Position numbers and translations under genes: made by a program
Shown: positions 53,728 through 61,666 of the stretch, one piece after another
Layout: the number at the start of each line of letters is the position of its first letter
How positions within the stretch are numbered: the stretch's first letter is position 1
Origin: VRUE01 sp963716245
Lineage (GTDB): Bacteria > Actinomycetota > Thermoleophilia > Solirubrobacterales > 70-9
Assembly: GCA_963716245.1 (NCBI GenBank)
Contig: OY970300.1
Coordinates: 868,001 to 932,000, forward strand
Direction: 5' to 3'
DNA: 64,000 bases
The notes under the pieces: model-generated
The model's database searches: none
What the model was told of the DNA's origin: nothing
Seen by the model: the letters and a program-made list of their open reading frames with translations, nothing else

Positions 53728-55217
53728 CGCTCTCGGCCGTACGCCTCCAGAAGTTTGAGCCAGACCTCGCTGCGGGTCGGGTAGGCGGCAACCGCGTGGC
53801 GCAGGAGAGCGAGCGGGATCTCGCCGACGACGGCGATCGTGGCGGCGTGCAGGAGCTCGGCGGTCTCGAAGCCGGTGAAGGTGGCGCCGACGATCGTCTC
53901 CCTGTCCCGGTCGATCACGAGACGGGACGTGCCGCCGGTGTCCTTGCCGTAGAAGCTGGCGCCGGCCGTTCCGTCGGTGGGGACGTCGACCGCCCGGGCG
54001 TCGATGCCGGCCGCTTCGGCTTCCCCCAGCGTCTTGCCCACCGCCGCCACCTGCGGGTCGGTGAAGGTGACGCGGGGGGAGCCGAGCCCTTCGGCAACCG
54101 CCGCCGCCTCCCGGCCGAGCACGTTCTCGGCGGCGACCCAGGCCTGGTACTTGCCCATGTGGGTGAGCAGCGCCCGGCCGTTGACGTCGCCGACCGCGTA
54201 GAGCCAGTCGCGCCCGCCGACCCGCATGCGGTCGTCGGTCTCCAGGAAGCCGCGGTCGTCGGGCTCGACGCCGGCCGACTCGAGGCCGATGCCCTCGGTT
54301 CGCGGGACGCGACCGACGGCGACGAGCAGCTCGGCCGCTTCGAGTCTGCCACCGTCGTCCAGATCGACCGTGACGCCCGTCCCCGATCGGTGCGTCCGAG
54401 ATTCACCCCCCTCTGGTGTGGCCGACGTCGGATGCGCGGTGGCGACTCGTCGGGCCAGCACGCCGGTCCGAACGTCTATCCCGTGCTTCGTGCGCAGCGA
54501 CTCGGCCACCTGCTCGCCGGCGAAAGGCTCCTCGCGCGGCAGCAGCCGCTCCTCGCCCTCAACCAGGATCACCTCCGTCCCGAGCGTCGCCCACGCTTGG
54601 GCCAGCTCGGCTCCGACCGGACCGCCGCCGAGGACGACCATGCTCTCCGGCACCTGCTTTGCCGTCGTCGCCTCGCGGTTGTTCCAGGCGCTCACCGCGT
54701 CGAGGCCCACGATCGGCGGCATCGCCGCGCCGCTGCCCGTCGCGACGACGACGGCGCGGCGCGCAACCAAGACGTCACCCGAGCCCTTGGCGCGAAACTC
54801 GGACATATTCCGAGTTTCGCGCCAGTCGGCCGCCGTCTCGTCGACGACGACGCGGCGCTCGCCGTCGAGCCGTCCCTCGCCGCGGAACAGCTCGATTCCG
54901 CGCTCCTCCAGCCAGGGCAGCTGACCCGAGTCGTCGCGGTCGTGGATCACCTCGTCGCGGCGGCTCAGCACCGCCGCCGGGTCGAGATCGCCGCCGACCG
55001 CCTCGGCGACGCCGGACACGCGCCTTGCCTCGGCCAGCAGCTCGCCCGGCCGCAGCAGCGCCTTCGACGGCATGCACGCGTAGTAGGAGCACTCGCCGCC
55101 GACGAGGTGCTGCTCGACGATCGCGACCGAGAGCCCGCCTTCGGCGAGCCGCCCCGCGCAGACCTCACCGGGAGCGCCGGCGCCGATCACGATTGCGTCG
55201 AAGTCCCGCTCGGCCAT
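53724..55217 (-). CDS. FAD-dependent pyridine nucleotide-disulfide oxidoreductase with two repeat-derived insertions
   Basis: A 497-residue flavoprotein of the dihydrolipoamide dehydrogenase/mercuric reductase family. The FAD loop is DAIVIGAGAPGEVCAG, the redox disulfide is C43-C48 in GGECSYYACMPSKALLRP, the NAD(P) loop is VVLGGGPVGAELAQAWATLG, YAVGDVNGRALLTHMG follows, and the dimer domain ends AAYPTRSEVWLKLLEAYG (Tyr replaces the usual catalytic His of HPT). ATG 55217 is chosen because the family begins at MAERDFDAIVIG. Residues about 132-144 and 261-275 are encoded by palindromic elements N and M and are absent from related enzymes as I remember them. Confidence 0.88.
   Translation of the reverse strand: MAERDFDAIVIGAGAPGEVCAGRLAEGGLSVAIVEQHLVGGECSYYACMPSKALLRPGELLAEARRVSGVAEAVGGDLDPAAVLSRRDEVIHDRDDSGQLPWLEERGIELFRGEGRLDGERRVVVDETAADWRETRNMSEFRAKGSGDVLVARRAVVVATGSGAAMPPIVGLDAVSAWNNREATTAKQVPESMVVLGGGPVGAELAQAWATLGTEVILVEGEERLLPREEPFAGEQVAESLRTKHGIDVRTGVLARRVATAHPTSATPEGGESRTHRSGTGVTVDLDDGGRLEAAELLVAVGRVPRTEGIGLESAGVEPDDRGFLETDDRMRVGGRDWLYAVGDVNGRALLTHMGKYQAWVAAENVLGREAAAVAEGLGSPRVTFTDPQVAAVGKTLGEAEAAGIDARAVDVPTDGTAGASFYGKDTGGTSRLVIDRDRETIVGATFTGFETAELLHAATIAVVGEIPLALLRHAVAAYPTRSEVWLKLLEAYGRER
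54392..54435. repeat. 44-bp palindromic element M inside the oxidoreductase gene
   Basis: On the minus strand it reads GCATCCGAC...GGGGGGTGAATCTCGGACGC, closely matching element A at 3877 in length, arms and core. It is in frame and encodes about 15 residues (SATPEGGESRTH) between strands of the NAD domain. Confidence 0.8.
54788..54824. repeat. 37-bp palindromic element N inside the oxidoreductase gene
   Basis: Two perfect 16-nt arms (TGGCGCGAAACTCGGA and complement) around CATAT. On the minus strand it has the same CTCGGAATATGTCCGAG centre as element I at 40599. It is translated as part of ADWRETRNMSEFRAK. Confidence 0.9.
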
Positions 55218-55245
55218 TGGGAATCCATACCCGACCCCGTACAAT
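55217..55245 (+). promoter_or_regulatory. promoter of tmRNA
   Basis: TTGGGA (55217-55222) and TACAAT (55240-55245) are separated by 17 nt, the best sigma-70-type promoter seen in the window. It lies 15 nt before the tmRNA 5' end and overlaps the start codon of the divergent oxidoreductase gene. Confidence 0.75.
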
Positions 55246-55260
55246 CGGTGCACATAGCAC

Positions 55261-55618
55261 GGGGGCGACAGGCTTCGACCTGGTCGGTCCGTGCGAACGG
55301 TTGCAGGTCGAGGTTGCCGGAGGCCTCGTTAAACACCGGCACCAACCAATACGTGCGGACCATGAGTTCGCCCTCGCCGCCTAGTTAGATCTAGGTGAGT
55401 GAGAGTCGGCCCTCTCCCGCCCGCGGAGGGGGGCACCGGCTTCAATTGCGGGCTCACCCGGGCGGATCGCCCCGTTCGCCAGGGGACATTTCAGAGGGCT
55501 TTATCTCCCGCAGTGCCCGCCGGCGCGGACCCCGGGAGACGAGAATCAAGCGCCGGCTAAGCCTGTAGAAACCTTCGCGCTACGGCCAGGGACGCCGGTT
55601 CGATTCCGGCCGCCTCCA
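55261..55618 (+). ncRNA. ssrA: transfer-messenger RNA (tmRNA)
   Basis: The 5' end GGGGGCGACAGGCTTCGACC and the 3' T-arm-like GGTTCGATTCCGGCCGCCTCCA are tmRNA hallmarks, and the first seven bases pair with CGCCTCC at the end to form the acceptor stem. The tag reading frame ends RADHEFALAA followed by TAG at 55382-55384; the LAA end directs tagged proteins to ClpXP. The resume codon is near 55331-55340, but I cannot fix it. The terminal CCA is not encoded beyond the discriminator A. Its protein partner SmpB is encoded 3.1 kb upstream. Confidence 0.95.
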
Positions 55619-55643
55619 CTTCACCGCAAAACCGGATGTGCCG

Positions 55644-55838
55644 TCAGCGTCTTCCCGTGCGCCGGGCGACCCATGAATCCATTTCCATGGAGAGGGTCAC
55701 CGCCGCGAGCGCCGTTGGGAGCAAGATCCATGGTGGTGCGCCGAAAGCGAGAATGGCAACCATCGCGACCCCATCGAAGAGAACGCTTACGGCAAGCGTA
55801 CCTCGTGGAAACCGCGTCAGTCGCTCCATCAGGTCCAC
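55644..55838 (-). CDS. small hydrophobic protein
   Basis: A 64-residue ORF (GTG start) with two hydrophobic segments (LAVSVLFDGVAMVAILAF and WILLPTALAAVTLS) and a basic end VARRTGRR. It overlaps the end of the ORF at 55829 by 10 nt, so the two could be co-translated. No family recognised. It might be a real small membrane protein or part of a decayed gene. Confidence 0.4.
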   Translation of the reverse strand: MDLMERLTRFPRGTLAVSVLFDGVAMVAILAFGAPPWILLPTALAAVTLSMEMDSWVARRTGRR

Positions 55839-56104
55839 ACCATGATTGTAAGTGCGCTAATCGCGGCTGCGGAGCCTGCCGTGAAGCCGCTTGCCAGGCC
55901 CTCGTTGATTCGCTGTGCGACCAATTCGGGTGGCCGAAGCTGCCGGATCGCCTGCGCTGCTGCAAAACCACTCGCATAGGCCATCACGCCGCCGAGAATT
56001 GAGAAAGCGGCGACCGCTGCTTCGAGGAGGTCACGCGCGCCGGCCGGATCGATGGGAGTCACCCTGCGACCGTAAACGGCCTCGGCGCGCGGGTGGTGCG
56101 CCAA
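55829..56104 (-). CDS. small membrane protein, unknown function
   Basis: A 91-residue ORF (TTG start; an internal GTG gives about 76 residues). Residues 20-50 (DPAGARDLLEAAVAAFSILGGVMAYASGFAAAQAI) and 68-90 (GLASGFTAGSAAAISALTIMVW) are hydrophobic helices. Codon use matches the genome. It fills, with its partner at 55644, the 500 nt between tmRNA and the OsmC gene. Not recognised. Confidence 0.45.
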   Translation of the reverse strand: MAHHPRAEAVYGRRVTPIDPAGARDLLEAAVAAFSILGGVMAYASGFAAAQAIRQLRPPELVAQRINEGLASGFTAGSAAAISALTIMVWT

Positions 56105-56121
56105 ACGTAAAAAGTCCGCGA

Positions 56122-56628
56122 CTACTTCGTCGCGAGAGTCGCGGACAGCTCGGGCGGGCGGTTCAGGGTCTGGAAGACGACGCAGTAGCGCTCGGTCAGC
56201 TTCAGCAGCGTCGCCAGCTCCTCCTCGCTCGCGTCCGCGTCGAGCTCGAAGCTGAGGCGGATCGAGCGGAAGCCGACCGGGGCGTCGCGGTCGACGGCGA
56301 GGGTGCCGCGGAAGTCGAGCTCGCCCTCGGCGCGGACGGTGCCCGACTCGACCGCGATCCCCAGCGAGGTCGCGACGGCGCGCAGGGTCACCCCCGCGCA
56401 GGCGACCAGCGCCTCGAGCAGCATGTCGCCCGAGCAGAGCTGGGTCCCGTCCCCGCCGGTTGCGGGGTGCAGGCCGGCCTCGGCCAGGGCGCGGCCGGTC
56501 TCGACCGAGCAGGAGATCCCCTCGCCGAGGCTGCCGCTGGCGGCGAGCGTGACGACGGCTGCCTCCGGCTCCTCTGCGTAGCGCTCCTTCAGCGGCGTCT
56601 GGATCGCCCGTAGCTCGTCCCGTTGCAT
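56122..56628 (-). CDS. OsmC/Ohr family protein
   Basis: A 168-residue protein; ATG 56628 is chosen because a -10-like TAATCT lies 7 nt upstream, although the frame is open to 56658. GTQLCSGDMLLEALVACAGVTLRAVATSLGI (about residues 82-112) holds the two cysteines of OsmC-type peroxiredoxins, and DRDAPVGFRSIRLSFELDADASEEELATLLKLTERYCVVFQTL completes the fold. It may reduce organic hydroperoxides. It is divergent from the ABC-F gene. Confidence 0.87.
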   Translation of the reverse strand: MQRDELRAIQTPLKERYAEEPEAAVVTLAASGSLGEGISCSVETGRALAEAGLHPATGGDGTQLCSGDMLLEALVACAGVTLRAVATSLGIAVESGTVRAEGELDFRGTLAVDRDAPVGFRSIRLSFELDADASEEELATLLKLTERYCVVFQTLNRPPELSATLATK

Positions 56629-56635
56629 CGCCTTG

Positions 56636-56641
56636 AGATTA
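56636..56641 (-). promoter_or_regulatory. -10-like hexamer before the OsmC gene
   Basis: TAATCT on the minus strand ends 7 nt before the ATG at 56628. Confidence 0.4.
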
Positions 56642-56657
56642 CGCCGGGAAAGGCACA

Positions 56658-58601
56658 ATGGGTGCGGCGGCCGGATGCGTGCCGCCCGAACACATGGCCA
56701 TCGCCACCGCGAAATCCCTCCACGTCCACGCCGGCGGCGAGCTGCTGTTCGCCGACGTCTCGTTCAAGCTGGAGCTGCGCGAGCGGATGACGCTCTCGGG
56801 TCGCAACGGCGCCGGCAAGACGACGCTCCTGCGGGTCCTGGCCGGGGAGGTGGCGCCCGAGTCGGGCGGCGTCTCGATCCAGAAGGGCGCCCGGATCGCC
56901 CTGCACGACCAGCGCCCGCCGCGCCATGCCGAGACCTCGCTGGGCGACTACGTCTTCTCCGGGCGCGCCGACATGCTCGCCGCGGAGGCCGAGCTGGAGC
57001 GGCTCGAGGCGGCGATGTCGGGCGGCGCCCCGGACGAGGAGACGCTGCGCGCCTACTCCGCCGCCCAGCAGCGGCTCGACCACGGCGGGGGCTACCGCTG
57101 GCGCGACGGCGTGCTCGCCGTGCTGCGCGGCCTCGGCTTCGACGGCGAGGAGGCGGCCCGGCCGCTCGCGACCTTCTCGGGCGGCGAGCTGACCCGCGCC
57201 TCGCTCGCGCGGGCGCTGGCGGCGCGTCCCGACCTGCTCCTGCTCGACGAGCCGACGAACCACCTCGACATACCGGCGCTGGAGTGGCTCGAGCGGTACC
57301 TGGTCGAGCTCGACGCCGCCGTCGTCCTCGTCGCCCACGACCGCTGGTTCCTGGAGGCGGTCGGGACCTCGGTGCTGGAGATCGAGGCACAGCGGGCGCG
57401 GTTCTTCGCCGGGCCCTGGCACGCCTGGCGCAAGGAGCAGGCCGCGCGCGAAGTCGCCCGCGGCAAGGCGATCGAGCGTCAGCAGGCCGAGATCGAGCGG
57501 ATGGAGCGCTTCGTCGAGCGCTTCCGCTACAAGGCGACCAAGGCGAGGCAGGCGCAGGAGCGGCTGAAGCGGATCGAGAAGCTGAAGCGCGACGGGGTGT
57601 CGGCCGCGCGTCGCGAGACGCGCAACCTCCGGTTCTCCTTCCCGCAGCCGGAGCGACCGGGCCGCGTGGTGCTGAAGATGCGAAACGCGACGATCGCGGT
57701 GCCGGGCAGGACGCTGCTGGAGGGGGCCGGCCTCGATGTGGAGCGCGGCGAGCACGTCGTCCTGGTCGGCCCCAACGGCGCCGGCAAGACGACGCTGATC
57801 GAGACGCTGGCGGGGCGCCGCGAGCCGGAGGCCGGATCGGTGTGGACGGGGCACAACGTCAAGGTCGGCTACCTCTCCCAGCACGCCGACACGGCGGCGG
57901 GCGAGGGGACCGTGCTGGACGCGGCCCGGCGCGAGACGGGCCTGAGCGGTCGCAAGGCGCGCGACCTGCTCGGCGGGTTCCTCTTCTCGGGGGCGGAGGC
58001 GGAGAAGTCGCTCGCCGACATCTCGGGAGGCGAGCAGCGCCGCCTCTCCCTGGCGATCCTGGTCGCCTCGGGCGCCAACGTGCTGATCCTCGACGAGCCG
58101 ACCAACCACCTCGACGTCGAGAGTCGCGAGGCGCTGGAGGACGCGCTCTCGGTCTTCGAGGGGGCGGTGATCCTCGTCTCCCACGACCGGGCGCTGCTGG
58201 AGGCGGTCGGGACACGCACCGTCGCCCTCGAAGGCGGAGAGCTGCGCAGCCACCCGACCGGCTGGGCTGAGTACCAGCGGCAGCGCGACGAAGCCGAGGA
58301 GGCCGCCGCGAGCGCCAGGCAGGCATCGAGGCCGCCGCGGCAGGGTCACCGGCGTCGAGCCGTCAAGTCGACAGAGCGAGCTGTGCGGAAAGCGAGCCGC
58401 CTGGCGGGGAAGATCGAGGCGGCGGAGGCCGTGCTGCGCACTGTCGAGGAGGAGCTGTCGGACCCGGCTGCCTGGTCGACGCCGGAGCGTGCCGAGGAGG
58501 CGACGGAACGCCACACGGCAGCCAAGCGGGCGGTCGCCGATCTCTACGAGGAGTGGGAGGAGGCCGAAGCCCAGGTCAGCGCAGCGGCCGATCCAGCCTG
58601 A
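56658..58601 (+). CDS. ABC-F family ATP-binding protein
   Basis: A 647-residue protein with two ABC domains and no membrane segment, the ABC-F type that acts on ribosomes. First domain: SGRNGAGKTTLLRVLAG, FSGGELTRASLARAL, LLLDEPTNHLDIPALEWLE. The linker, 60-80 residues, is rich in Arg and Lys (RGKAIERQQAEIERMERFVERFRYKATKARQAQ). Second domain: VGPNGAGKTTLIETLAG, ISGGEQRRLSLAI, ILDEPTNHLDVESREAL. A C-terminal coiled coil of about 110 residues follows. AAAGG precedes ATG 56658; ATG 56694 is an alternative. Likely a translation factor (EttA/Uup-like). Confidence 0.92.
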   Translation: MGAAAGCVPPEHMAIATAKSLHVHAGGELLFADVSFKLELRERMTLSGRNGAGKTTLLRVLAGEVAPESGGVSIQKGARIALHDQRPPRHAETSLGDYVFSGRADMLAAEAELERLEAAMSGGAPDEETLRAYSAAQQRLDHGGGYRWRDGVLAVLRGLGFDGEEAARPLATFSGGELTRASLARALAARPDLLLLDEPTNHLDIPALEWLERYLVELDAAVVLVAHDRWFLEAVGTSVLEIEAQRARFFAGPWHAWRKEQAAREVARGKAIERQQAEIERMERFVERFRYKATKARQAQERLKRIEKLKRDGVSAARRETRNLRFSFPQPERPGRVVLKMRNATIAVPGRTLLEGAGLDVERGEHVVLVGPNGAGKTTLIETLAGRREPEAGSVWTGHNVKVGYLSQHADTAAGEGTVLDAARRETGLSGRKARDLLGGFLFSGAEAEKSLADISGGEQRRLSLAILVASGANVLILDEPTNHLDVESREALEDALSVFEGAVILVSHDRALLEAVGTRTVALEGGELRSHPTGWAEYQRQRDEAEEAAASARQASRPPRQGHRRRAVKSTERAVRKASRLAGKIEAAEAVLRTVEEELSDPAAWSTPERAEEATERHTAAKRAVADLYEEWEEAEAQVSAAADPA

Positions 58602-59901
58602 CCCGGGCGCCCCGGCCGGGGGCGAGGGTGATGTTGCGGACCTTGACCCGCTCGGGCTTCGGGTCGGGGGCGCTCAGCTCGGCTCGCTCGAGGATCGCGC
58701 CCAGGACGATGCGCATCTCGTATTCGGCGAAGGCCGCGCCGATGCAGCGGCGGACGCCGCCGCCGAACGGGATCCAGACGTAGGTGTCCGCCCTGCCGCC
58801 GAGGAAGCGCTCGGGCCGGAACTCCTCCGGCTCGGGAAAGAGGTCCTCGCGATAGTGCAGCGCTGCGATCGCCGGCAGGACGAAGCTGCCGGCCTCGAGC
58901 TCATAACCGCCGATCCGCGCCGGCGCGGTCAGCTTGCGGGCGACGTCGACGATCACCGGTCGTGCTCGCAGCGTCTCCTTGATCGTCGCGTCGAGGTAGT
59001 CGTCCTCGCCGGCGGCGATCGACTCGCGCAGCCGATCGAGCACGGGCCGGTTGCGGAGCAGCCGCTCGATCGCCCAGGCGAGCGCCGTCGCGGTCGTCTC
59101 GTGACCGGCGCCGAGCACGGTGACCAGCTCGTCGCGCAGCTCCTCGTCGCTCATCGGGCAGCCGTTGTCGTGGCGCGCGGCGAGGAGCAGCGAGAGCACG
59201 TCGTCGCGCTCGCCCTGTCCTGCGCCGGTCTCGGCCCGCCGCAGGGCGATCTCCTCGTAGATGAACTCGTCGAGCTCCTCACGAGCGCGCAGGAACCGCG
59301 TCCAGGGGCTCCAGCGGCCGAGGTCGCGGCGCAGGATCGGGAAGGCGGTGACCGCGTTGACCCGGCCGGAGAAGGTCTCGATCAGGCCCCTGAATCGCTC
59401 CAGCCGCTGCTCGTCGTCGACGCCGAAGACGGCGCGCATGATCACCGCCAGGGTGATCCGCTGAGTGTGAGGACGCAGCGAGAACGGCACGCCGACCGGC
59501 CAGCTCGTCATCTCGCGCATCGTGACCTCGCGAATCAGCTCGCCGTAGCGCTGGATCCGCTCGCCGTGGAACGGCGGCAGCAGCAGCTTGCGCTGGCGCA
59601 TGTGCGCGCCCTCGTCGAGGGTCAGGACGGAGTTGGGTCCCAGCGCCGGCTCGAGCACGGTCGCGTTCGCCTCGCCGGCGTGGAACTGCTCGGGCGAGCC
59701 GGTGAAGACGTTCTTGACCAGTTCCGGCTCGGCGACGTAGACGATCCGGCCGAAGTAGGGGAAGCGAACGGTGAAGACGTCGCCGTAGCGGCGCTGGAAG
59801 CCGACCAGGAAGCCGAGCGGGTCGCGGGTGTAGCGGACCGCCTGCACGAGCGCCGGCAGTCGCGATCCGGGCGGCGGGCGGTAGTCGGTCATGGCGGTCA
59901 T
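58576..59901 (-). CDS. cytochrome P450
   Basis: A monooxygenase of about 441 residues (start ATG 59901, MTAMTDYRPPPGSRLP). The I-helix is TVLGAGHETTATALAWAIERLL, the ExxR motif is IKETLRARPVI, and the haem-binding loop is WIPFGGGVRRCIGAAFAEYEMRIVL with the cysteine ligand. No membrane anchor, so a soluble bacterial class I type needing a ferredoxin partner not seen here. Substrate unknown. Its 3' end overlaps the ABC-F 3' end by 26 nt. Confidence 0.93.
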   Translation of the reverse strand: MTAMTDYRPPPGSRLPALVQAVRYTRDPLGFLVGFQRRYGDVFTVRFPYFGRIVYVAEPELVKNVFTGSPEQFHAGEANATVLEPALGPNSVLTLDEGAHMRQRKLLLPPFHGERIQRYGELIREVTMREMTSWPVGVPFSLRPHTQRITLAVIMRAVFGVDDEQRLERFRGLIETFSGRVNAVTAFPILRRDLGRWSPWTRFLRAREELDEFIYEEIALRRAETGAGQGERDDVLSLLLAARHDNGCPMSDEELRDELVTVLGAGHETTATALAWAIERLLRNRPVLDRLRESIAAGEDDYLDATIKETLRARPVIVDVARKLTAPARIGGYELEAGSFVLPAIAALHYREDLFPEPEEFRPERFLGGRADTYVWIPFGGGVRRCIGAAFAEYEMRIVLGAILERAELSAPDPKPERVKVRNITLAPGRGARVRLDRPLR

Positions 59902-59990
59902 AGGTGTTGCCAGGCAAGGACGCAGGGAGCGTGGCGTGCTCCGCACGCGAGCGCCCGAGGACGCCGCATGGCGACACCTAGGGCCGCCAT
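59891..59990. repeat. 100-bp palindromic element O (P450-purU)
   Basis: Imperfect 22-bp terminal inverted repeats (ATGGCGGTCATAGGTGTTGC on the left) surround a core with AGGACGCAGG, a GCGTGC/GCACGC hairpin and CCGAGGACGC. The GGACGC-flanked centre is shared with element K. It spans exactly from the P450 start codon to the purU stop codon. Confidence 0.75.
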
Positions 59991-60895
59991 CAGAAGACGA
60001 TCGTGCGGTCGCCGTCGAGCAGGACGCGGTCGTCCAGGTGGGCCTTGACGGCGCGGGCGAGGACGAGCCGCTCGACGTCGCGCCCGATTTGAATCAGGTC
60101 TCCGATCTCGTCGCGGTGGCTGATGCGCGTCACGTCCTGGTCGATGATCGGCCCTGCGTCGAGCTCCTCGGTGACGTAATGGGCCGTGGCGCCGATCAGC
60201 TTGACGCCGCGCTCGTGGGCGCGTGCGTAGGGGTCGGCGCCGACGAAGGCGGGTAGGAAGCTGTGGTGGATGTTGATCGCCGGGGCGCCCATCCCACGCA
60301 GGAATCCGGCCGAGAGGATCTGCATGTAACGGGCGAGGACGAGCAGGTCGATCTTTCCGGCGAGCAGCTCGAGGACGCGCCGCTCCGCCTCTGCCTTCCC
60401 ATCCTCCCCGATGGCGACGTGGTGGTAGGGGAGTCCGAGCGAGCTCACCTGGTCGCCGTGGTCGGGGTGGTTGGAGACGACGCCGATCAGCTCGGCCCCC
60501 AGCTCGCCGCTGCGCCAGCGCCAGAGCAGGTCGGAGAGGCAGTGGTCTTCCCGCGAGACCATGATCGCTACCCGCTTGCGCTCGCTCGACTCGGCGAAGC
60601 GGTGGTCCATCTCCAGCGGGCCGGCCACCTCTTCGGCGAAGCGACGACGGAGCTCCGGCGGCTCCGTCGTCGGCGAGGGCTCGAAGACCATCCGCATGAA
60701 GAAGCGACCCTCGTCGCTGGAGTGCTGGTCGGCGTCGAGGATGTTGCAGCCGGCGTCCGCAAGGAAGCCGCTGACGGCGGCGATCAGCCCCGGCTTGTCC
60801 GGACAGGCGAGCAGCAGCCGCGAGGTGAAAGGGGGATCGGCGATGCCGAGATCATGGCGGGTCGGCGCATTTGATGGACCAGTCGCTACGCTCAA
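59990..60895 (-). CDS. purU: formyltetrahydrofolate deformylase
   Basis: A 301-residue enzyme that hydrolyses 10-formyl-THF to formate and THF, balancing one-carbon pools. An N-terminal ACT domain (RLLLACPDKPGLIAAVSGFLADAGCNILDADQHS) precedes the formyl-transferase-like hydrolase domain (VAIMVSREDHCLSDLLWRWRSGEL, LARYMQILS, INIHHSFLPAFVGADPYARAHERGVKLIGATAHYVTEELDAGPII). The TTG start at 60895 leaves only 3 nt to the divergent gene at 60899; the first 25 residues look non-conserved, so the start is uncertain. Confidence 0.92.
   Translation of the reverse strand: MSVATGPSNAPTRHDLGIADPPFTSRLLLACPDKPGLIAAVSGFLADAGCNILDADQHSSDEGRFFMRMVFEPSPTTEPPELRRRFAEEVAGPLEMDHRFAESSERKRVAIMVSREDHCLSDLLWRWRSGELGAELIGVVSNHPDHGDQVSSLGLPYHHVAIGEDGKAEAERRVLELLAGKIDLLVLARYMQILSAGFLRGMGAPAINIHHSFLPAFVGADPYARAHERGVKLIGATAHYVTEELDAGPIIDQDVTRISHRDEIGDLIQIGRDVERLVLARAVKAHLDDRVLLDGDRTIVF
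60887..60892 (+). promoter_or_regulatory. -10-like hexamer before the RTX-repeat gene
   Basis: TACGCT ends 6 nt before the GTG at 60899. It lies inside the first codons of purU as annotated. Confidence 0.4.
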
Positions 60896-60898
60896 TCG

Positions 60899-61531
60899 GT
60901 GAAGGCGATTCTGGATAGGTCAGGCAAATCGTCCCGTTGGGCGCTGGGGTGCGCGACTCTCGCGTTGACGATCGCCGTGCTGGCCCCGGCCAGCGCGGAT
61001 GCCGCCTTTGCGACCTTTTCCAACGGCGTGCTCACGGTCAATGCCAGCGAGGGGAAAGTCGTCCCTCGCTGCGCGAGCGACGGCGAAATTACGGTCAGCG
61101 GCGTCCTCGTCGATGCCCAATGCCGCGACCTGCGGCGAATCGAGGCCTCGTCGATCGTGGCCGCCACCTTCGACTTCTCGCAGCTGCCCGACAACCTCGG
61201 AGGGGGGCAGGGTCCGATCGAGATCCATGCCACCTCCAAGGTGAGCGATCCGCTCGACTTCACCGACGACCTATTCATCGGCGCTGCCGGGCACGTCAAC
61301 GTCTTCAGCGGCGGGCTCGGCTCCGATTCGCTCACCGGCGGCAATCTCGCCGACACCCTGAACGGCGGCGCCGACAGCGACAAGCTCGTCGGCGCTGGCG
61401 GAAACGACCTCCTCCGCGGCGGTCCCGCGGGGGACAAGCTGCTCGGCGGACCCGGCCGCGACACCCTGAAGGGCGGCAGCGGCGGCGACAAGCTCATCGG
61501 CGGTCCCGGCAAGGACGTCGAGACGCCGTAG
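60899..61531 (+). CDS. secreted protein with RTX-type calcium-binding repeats
   Basis: A 210-residue protein with GTG start and a signal peptide (SSRWALGCATLALTIAVLAPASADA). The middle 100 residues are of unknown fold. The C-terminal 80 residues are glycine- and aspartate-rich nonapeptide-like repeats (GGLGSDSLTGGNLADTLNGGADSDKLVGAGGNDLLRGGPAGDKLLGGPGRDTLKGG) that form calcium-stabilised beta rolls in RTX proteins. Probably an exported Ca-binding surface protein. No type I secretion genes are nearby. Confidence 0.8.
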   Translation: MKAILDRSGKSSRWALGCATLALTIAVLAPASADAAFATFSNGVLTVNASEGKVVPRCASDGEITVSGVLVDAQCRDLRRIEASSIVAATFDFSQLPDNLGGGQGPIEIHATSKVSDPLDFTDDLFIGAAGHVNVFSGGLGSDSLTGGNLADTLNGGADSDKLVGAGGNDLLRGGPAGDKLLGGPGRDTLKGGSGGDKLIGGPGKDVETP

Positions 61532-61641
61532 GCGCTGCAGGATCCTCTTCAACGCCTCGACGGGTCGCGAAGCGTCGTGCCTGAGCTCGTGTTCATCGAC
61601 ACGAACACAGGGTCAAGTGTGACCGTCGTCACCCTGCGTCG

Positions 61642-61666
61642 CGCAAAACCTCTCCACGGTTTTGCG
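61642..61666. repeat. 9-bp inverted repeat upstream of the Rpf-like gene
   Basis: CGCAAAACC and GGTTTTGCG around TCTCCAC, ending 3 nt before the assigned TTG start. It could be an operator, or a hairpin acting on translation. Confidence 0.5.

Noticed and set aside
53796..55388. Long plus-strand ORF over the oxidoreductase gene
   Set aside because: It is a GC-rich antisense shadow; the minus strand encodes a clear flavoprotein. Its last codons coincide with the tmRNA tag frame only because that frame stays open into ssrA.
55590..55618. Apparent tRNA T-arm (GGTTCGATTCC)
   Set aside because: It is the 3' tRNA-like end of tmRNA; no anticodon arm is present.
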